The notes beneath the pieces are model-generated. The model did no database searches and was not told where the DNA came from. It saw only the letters and a list, made by a program, of their open reading frames with translations. Below, piece after piece: positions 40,255 through 43,050 of a stretch of 43,050 nucleotides of DNA. Positions within the stretch are counted from its first letter, which is position 1; each line of letters opens with the position of its first letter. The DNA is from an uncultured Clostridia bacterium (lineage in GTDB: Bacteria; Bacillota; Clostridia; Lachnospirales; CAG-274): NCBI GenBank assembly GCA_947589665.1, contig CANQBJ010000015.1, forward strand, positions 1-43,050, given 5' to 3'. A program made the position numbers and the translations under genes.

Positions 40255-41190
40255 TTAAAGCTTTTCCGCAATTCTCAGCTTTGCACTTCTGGCTCTGTGG
40301 TTATATAGAAGCTCTTCCTCACAGGGAATAACGGGCTTTCCGGTAATTATCTTTATTTTAGGCTTTTTCCCACATACGCATATGGGGAAATCTCTAGGGC
40401 AGGTGCAGGGATTTTCCAAATTTCTGAACACATTCTTTACTATTCTGTCCTCAAGGGAATGAAATGTAATAATACATATCCTGCCGCCCGGTTTAAGTAT
40501 ATCCGTCATATCGTTTATGGCGCCTTCCAATATGCCCAGTTCATTGTTTACCTCTATCCTTATTGCCTGAAAGGTTCTCTTGGCAGGGTGAGGTCCGTTT
40601 GCTCTGGCGCCCTTTGGTATGGCCCTCTTTATTACAGAAACAAGCTCAAATGTCGTTTCTATAGGCTTTGTCTTTCTTTCCTCAACTATAAATTCGGCAA
40701 TTCTCTTTGCCCATCTTTCCTCACCGTATTCCCTTATGACCCTTGTAAGAGCCTCTTGGTCATACTCATTAACCACCACGTAAGCAGACAGAGTAGAACG
40801 CACATCCATACGCATATCAAGAGGTGCGTCGTAATTGTAGGAGAAACCTCTGTCTGCTTCATCTAATTGGTGGGAGGATACACCGATATCGAGTAAAAAT
40901 CCATTTACACTGTCTTGACCTAAGCCAAGACCTTCAACTATATTTTTAATATCCGAAAAATTATTATGAACATATTTTATATTGCTGTATTCCTTAAGTC
41001 TTTCCTTAGCGGCATTTATAGCGTCTATATCCTGATCTATTCCTATCAAGGTGCCTGTTGTAAGTTTTTTTGCTATTTCAGAGGAATGACCTCCGCCGCC
41101 GAGGGTACAGTCTACATATGTGCCGTCGGAAACTATATTAAGTCCCTCTATGCATTCCTTAAGAAGTACGGGAATATGCTCAAAATTCAT
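40255..41190 (-). CDS. rsmH: 16S rRNA (cytosine-1402-N4) methyltransferase
   Basis: Methylates N4 of C1402 in 16S rRNA (also called MraW). 311 residues. Signatures are HIPVLLKE at the N-terminus, the SAM loop [10 protein letters not shown] (about 27-36), GIDQD (about 50), [11 protein letters not shown] (about 101), [17 protein letters not shown] (about 208) and [10 protein letters not shown] (about 244). A Cys-rich [13 protein letters not shown] segment near 267 is common in clostridial versions. Second gene of the division operon, 23 bases after mraZ. Confidence 0.97.
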   Translation of the reverse strand: MNFEHIPVLLKECIEGLNIVSDGTYVDCTLGGGGHSSEIAKKLTTGTLIGIDQDIDAINAAKERLKEYSNIKYVHNNFSDIKNIVEGLGLGQDSVNGFLLDIGVSSHQLDEADRGFSYNYDAPLDMRMDVRSTLSAYVVVNEYDQEALTRVIREYGEERWAKRIAEFIVEERKTKPIETTFELVSVIKRAIPKGARANGPHPAKRTFQAIRIEVNNELGILEGAINDMTDILKPGGRICIITFHSLEDRIVKNVFRNLENPCTCPRDFPICVCGKKPKIKIITGKPVIPCEEELLYNHRARSAKLRIAEKL

Positions 41191-41213
41191 TTTCTCAGAT
41201 CCTTGTATTCATA

Positions 41214-41642
41214 TCAGATACCATATTCTTCAAGAGCCTTGAGATCATCTTCATTAAATTCAAAGCTATCCTGCTCTCTCTTCCATTTTTCCTTATCCCA
41301 TATCTCAACTCTATTTCCGTTGCCAATACTTACTATTTCTTTGGTAATACCGGCATAGGTCCTGAGTGAGAGAGGTATCATTATCCTTCCGTTGCCGTCA
41401 GGTTCACACTCGCATGTGCCTGCCAGCCTAAATCTTTTAAAGCGTCTTAATGTTTCGTTAGTGGTCGGTAATTCGTCAAGCTTTGCGGCATAGGCCTCCC
41501 ATATTTCCTTTTTATACACACCTAAGCAGCCGTCCTGCTCCTTAGCTATGTAAAACAAGGAACCAAGCTCTTCCCTGAACTTTGCAGGAATAATAGCCCT
41601 GCCCTTGGCATCAATATTATGTTCAAATTCACCTGTAAACAT
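41214..41642 (-). CDS. mraZ: Transcriptional regulator MraZ
   Basis: 142 residues from ATG at 41642 (MFTGEFEHNIDAKGR); a GTG 9 bases earlier overlaps the AGCGGTG ribosome site. It has two AbrB/SpoVT-like half-domains with the DAKGR (about 11-15) and DGNGRIMIPLSLR (about 81) motifs that bind DNA in a ring-shaped oligomer. MraZ represses the mra/mur/fts operon from repeats in the promoter; five such repeats are visible just upstream, so it is autoregulated. Confidence 0.96.
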   Translation of the reverse strand: MFTGEFEHNIDAKGRAIIPAKFREELGSLFYIAKEQDGCLGVYKKEIWEAYAAKLDELPTTNETLRRFKRFRLAGTCECEPDGNGRIMIPLSLRTYAGITKEIVSIGNGNRVEIWDKEKWKREQDSFEFNEDDLKALEEYGI

Positions 41643-41695
41643 AAAAATCACCGCTTTCGTGTTCGGGGAATATCACCGCAGGGAGATCGTCATCT

Positions 41696-41740
41696 CCACT
41701 TATCTGCCATTTTGTTCCACCGATAACCACTTTCAACCAC
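41696..41740 (-). promoter_or_regulatory. MraZ boxes: five GTGG/ATGG direct repeats
   Basis: On the minus strand GTGG occurs at 41737-41740, 41727-41730, 41717-41720 and 41696-41699, with ATGG at 41707-41710. The steps are 10, 10, 10 and 11 bases. Short TGG-type repeats at one-turn spacing are the known MraZ operator layout. They begin right at the predicted transcript start. Confidence 0.8.
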
Positions 41741-41750
41741 TTCATACACT

Positions 41751-41779
41751 ATGATAAACTATTTTGATTGAAATTACAA
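41751..41779 (-). promoter_or_regulatory. Promoter of the division/cell-wall operon
   Basis: On the minus strand TTGTAA (41774-41779) and TATCAT (41751-41756), 17 bases apart. The start would be near 41744, immediately before the MraZ boxes. Confidence 0.65.
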
Positions 41780-41858
41780 GTAAAATTTTTAATAAATTTC
41801 GGCAAATTTTCATAATATTTCATTTTTAATGTTCACAGATCAATATTGGGCAAATTGA

Positions 41859-41904
41859 CCCTAGATATAGTATATCACAAATTTTACATACTAGATATAG
41901 TATT
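41859..41904. promoter_or_regulatory. Tandem NrdR-box-like sites
   Basis: CTAGATATAGTAT occurs exactly twice (41861-41873 and 41891-41903), centres 30 bases apart, close to three helical turns. The core CTAGATATAG fits the NrdR-box core CWANATATWG. NrdR, the ATP/dATP-sensing repressor of ribonucleotide reductase genes, binds such tandem sites. No nrd gene is nearby; the closest genes are mraZ and tRNA-Thr. Confidence 0.55.
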
Positions 41905-42234
41905 TTTAATATTTTGTAATATTTTTTGATATTTACCTGTCGTCAGACTTCGCACATATTTTCTGTATATAATTTATACAAAAAAGCCCTGTTATTTGCA
42001 ATCCCAAATTGTTACATTTACATATCAAACATTACATTTATGTTTAATTTATATGTCATTTTTAAATTGCCTAGTAATTTTTTACAACATTTTACTTCTT
42101 TTTTTGAGTAAAATTATCAAACCATATGATTTTTCGACAAGCTTTTGTAGATATTGTACAAAATAACGTATTTTTGCTAATTTTTGCCATTCATAAACCC
42201 CATATAATCACCCTTGCCTCAGCAGTATATAAAC
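41905..42234. other. Gene-free AT-rich stretch
   Basis: Strongly AT-rich between the NrdR-like sites and the tRNA promoter. No recognisable gene, hairpin terminator or repeat beyond a 9-codon minus-strand frame at 42208-42237. Confidence 0.5.
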
Positions 42235-42269
42235 CATACCTTTCCTCCTTCGGTATATAAAAAAATATG

Positions 42270-42298
42270 TTGACAAATCTCTCTCTTTCTAGTATAGT
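42270..42298 (+). promoter_or_regulatory. tRNA-Thr promoter
   Basis: TTGACA (42270-42275) and TATAGT (42293-42298), 17 bases apart, about 16 bases before the mature tRNA. Confidence 0.85.
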
Positions 42299-42314
42299 TA
42301 TATTGTTGTTATCT

Positions 42315-42387
42315 GCTGCTATAGCTCAGGAGGTAGAGCGCAGCATTGGTAGTGCTGAGGTCACGGGTCCGACTCCCGTTAGCAGCT
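42315..42387 (+). tRNA. tRNA-Thr (anticodon GGT)
   Basis: The acceptor stem GCTGCTA/TAGCAGC is perfect, as are the D stem GCTC/GAGC, the anticodon stem CAGCA/TGCTG with loop TTGGTAG (anticodon GGT at 42348-42350), and the T stem ACGGG/CCCGT. The T loop reads TCCGACT. CCA is not encoded. It has its own promoter and terminator and reads ACC and ACU codons. Confidence 0.96.
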
Positions 42388-42440
42388 TTCTTACAACACC
42401 ACTATTTAAGCCTATTTCGGACAAATGCATCTGCAAAGAA

Positions 42441-42465
42441 AAACACCTTTTTCAAGGTGTTTTTT
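42441..42465 (+). terminator. tRNA-Thr terminator
   Basis: AAACACCTT (42441-42449) and AAGGTGTTT (42454-42462) pair over TTTC and run into further Ts. Confidence 0.85.
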
Positions 42466-42508
42466 AGCTTTTTGGTAAAGCAAACTAAAAAGAGGCTCTT
42501 AAAGCCTC

Positions 42509-42537
42509 TTGACAATAATATGTATTTATGCTATTAT
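42509..42537 (+). promoter_or_regulatory. Promoter of the putative antitoxin RNA
   Basis: TTGACA (42509-42514) and TATTAT (42532-42537), 17 bases apart, with no open frame behind it. An AAGAGGCT/AGCCTCTT hairpin overlaps the -35 box. Confidence 0.75.
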
Positions 42538-42543
42538 TAAAGC

Positions 42544-42640
42544 ACAAGAAGGAACGGCTTTGGGTTGTCCCTCTTATCAACTGATAAAACGGTTAAATTA
42601 TAACCGCCCTATGTAGCAGATAGGGCGGTTATTTCTTTAT
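42544..42640 (+). ncRNA. Putative type I antitoxin RNA
   Basis: About 95 bases from a strong promoter to a 12-bp hairpin (42601-42631) and T-rich end. It contains no open frame, a TTATC-AACT-GATAA hairpin, and a GGAACGGC...GGTTGT segment (42551 on) that is like the 5' leader of the opposite transcript. It converges on the small hydrophobic frame at 42629-42691 and overlaps its 3' end. This is the arrangement of Firmicutes type I toxin-antitoxin loci; RNA function is inferred. Confidence 0.55.
42601..42634. terminator. Bidirectional terminator shared by toxin mRNA and antitoxin RNA
   Basis: TAACCGCCCTAT (42601-42612) and ATAGGGCGGTTA (42620-42631) pair perfectly over a 7-base loop. The toxin stop codon lies in the stem. 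Confidence 0.75.
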
Positions 42641-42691
42641 GTATATTATGATCAACAGTATCAAAATCAATATAATTTGAATATCTGTCAT
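42629..42691 (-). CDS. Small hydrophobic peptide, putative type I toxin
   Basis: 20 residues, MTDIQ followed by an almost pure Ile/Leu stretch and a YIKK end: a single membrane-spanning segment with a basic tail. GGGGG lies 7 bases before this ATG; an ATG two codons earlier is too close to it. A CCCC tract in the leader (near 42719-42722) can pair with that GGGGG and hide it, as in known type I toxins. It has its own promoter and a convergent RNA. The MYMTD beginning recalls holin-like toxins. Too short for firm homology. Confidence 0.55.
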   Translation of the reverse strand: MTDIQIILILILLIIIYIKK

Positions 42692-42782
42692 ATACATTCC
42701 CCCTTTCTTTCCAGATTAGGGGATGAACAACCGCCCGCCGTTCCATTGTGCAAGCCTCAGGCACTGCCAAAAGCTCATAAAC

Positions 42783-42811
42783 AGTATAGCATAGTATGTA
42801 AATTATAGCAA
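42783..42811 (-). promoter_or_regulatory. Promoter of the putative toxin mRNA
   Basis: On the minus strand TTGCTA (42806-42811) and TATACT (42783-42788), 17 bases apart. The transcript would have a leader of about 85 bases before the toxin ATG. Confidence 0.6.
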
Positions 42812-42879
42812 TATACAAATATTATCATACCACAGAAAATGGGGACTTTTAGAAGTTTATTACATAAAAACAGTATGGA

Positions 42880-43030
42880 ATGATAACCTAATCAGGTTAG
42901 GTGTCAACCTAATCAAAAATTTGCATTGAAAACAGTTTTGCATTGGGTTGGCGGAGAAGTCGAGCTTACTCAGTTAAGTCAAGACCACCCTTCAAAAGGG
43001 TGGCTTGAAGGAGGGCTGTAAGCCCATGTT
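42880..43030. repeat. Degenerate dispersed repeats
   Basis: Contains AACCTAATCAGGTTAGGTGTC, GGGTTGGCGGAGAAGTCGAGC and CCACCC-TTCAAAA-GGGTGG, eroded relatives of the palindromic repeat family. No gene is seen up to the window end. Confidence 0.5.
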
Positions 43031-43050
43031 ACCGACCGGCGCCTAAAGAC

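Noticed and set aside
42609..42818. 69-codon minus-strand frame over the toxin leader
   Set aside because: Begins upstream of the toxin promoter, lacks a ribosome site and reads the terminator hairpin; the 20-codon frame within has better signals.

Overview
The window looks like chromosome from a gut-type, spore-forming member of the Clostridia (Bacillota, Ruminococcus/Oscillospiraceae-like). The reasons are a mra/mur/fts cluster holding two class B penicillin-binding proteins (an FtsI-like and a SpoVD-like one), a MurE of the meso-diaminopimelate type, a T-box in front of pheST, LPxTG pilins with a class C sortase, and many short palindromic intergenic repeats. The genus is inference. No rRNA is present; there is one tRNA.

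Layout. 1-580: repeat-rich intergenic DNA. 580-2421 (-): asnB. 2473-6213 (+): a strong promoter, a T-box leader and pheS-pheT. 6235-7618: an intact ISL3-family insertion sequence with an 8-bp target duplication, inserted in the pheT terminator. 7659-10054 (-): a four-gene pilus-processing operon (coiled-coil protein, signal peptidase I, class C sortase, second sortase). 10554-11360 (+): a RelB/ParE-type toxin-antitoxin operon pointing against everything around it. 11359-27423 (-): pilus structural genes, namely an anchor pilin (LPQTG), a DUF559 nuclease, a major pilin (LPETG) and a 3759-residue giant adhesin (LPETG), separated by blocks of dispersed palindromic repeats. 27673-28015: a multi-stem palindromic element and another repeat copy. 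28108-28548 (-): a MerR regulator with its own operator. 28648-41779 (-): the division and cell-wall operon mraZ-rsmH-ftsL-ftsI-spoVD-murE-murF-mraY-murD-ftsW with MraZ boxes at its promoter. 41860-41903: tandem NrdR-box-like repeats. 42270-42465 (+): tRNA-Thr. 42509-42811: a candidate type I toxin-antitoxin pair. 42880-43030: degenerate repeats.

How the parts work together. The pilus block is a self-contained sortase-assembled surface fibre. The major pilin would form the shaft, the LPQTG protein would be the wall-proximal anchor, and the giant protein would be the tip or an independently anchored adhesin. SrtC would polymerise, the second sortase could attach or add a minor subunit, and the signal peptidase processes precursors. 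The giant adhesin combines an N-terminal array of ten H-x-H-x3-C motifs, an acidic linker, two alternating families of beta-sandwich-like modules, a large unrecognised domain, a backbone domain, an SdrD-B-like domain and LPETG. The major pilin gene is bracketed by near-identical direct repeats, which could permit loss or amplification.

The division block makes lipid II precursors and the septal transpeptidase/SEDS polymerase machinery. It ends at ftsW, without the usual murG and ftsQ, and has a strong terminator-like hairpin between its two PBP genes.

The most promising new observations are the giant modular adhesin, the small hydrophobic toxin with its convergent RNA, the NrdR-like boxes upstream of mraZ, the intra-operon hairpin, the structured element at 27673-27804, and the possible link between the DUF559 nuclease and the palindromic repeats.
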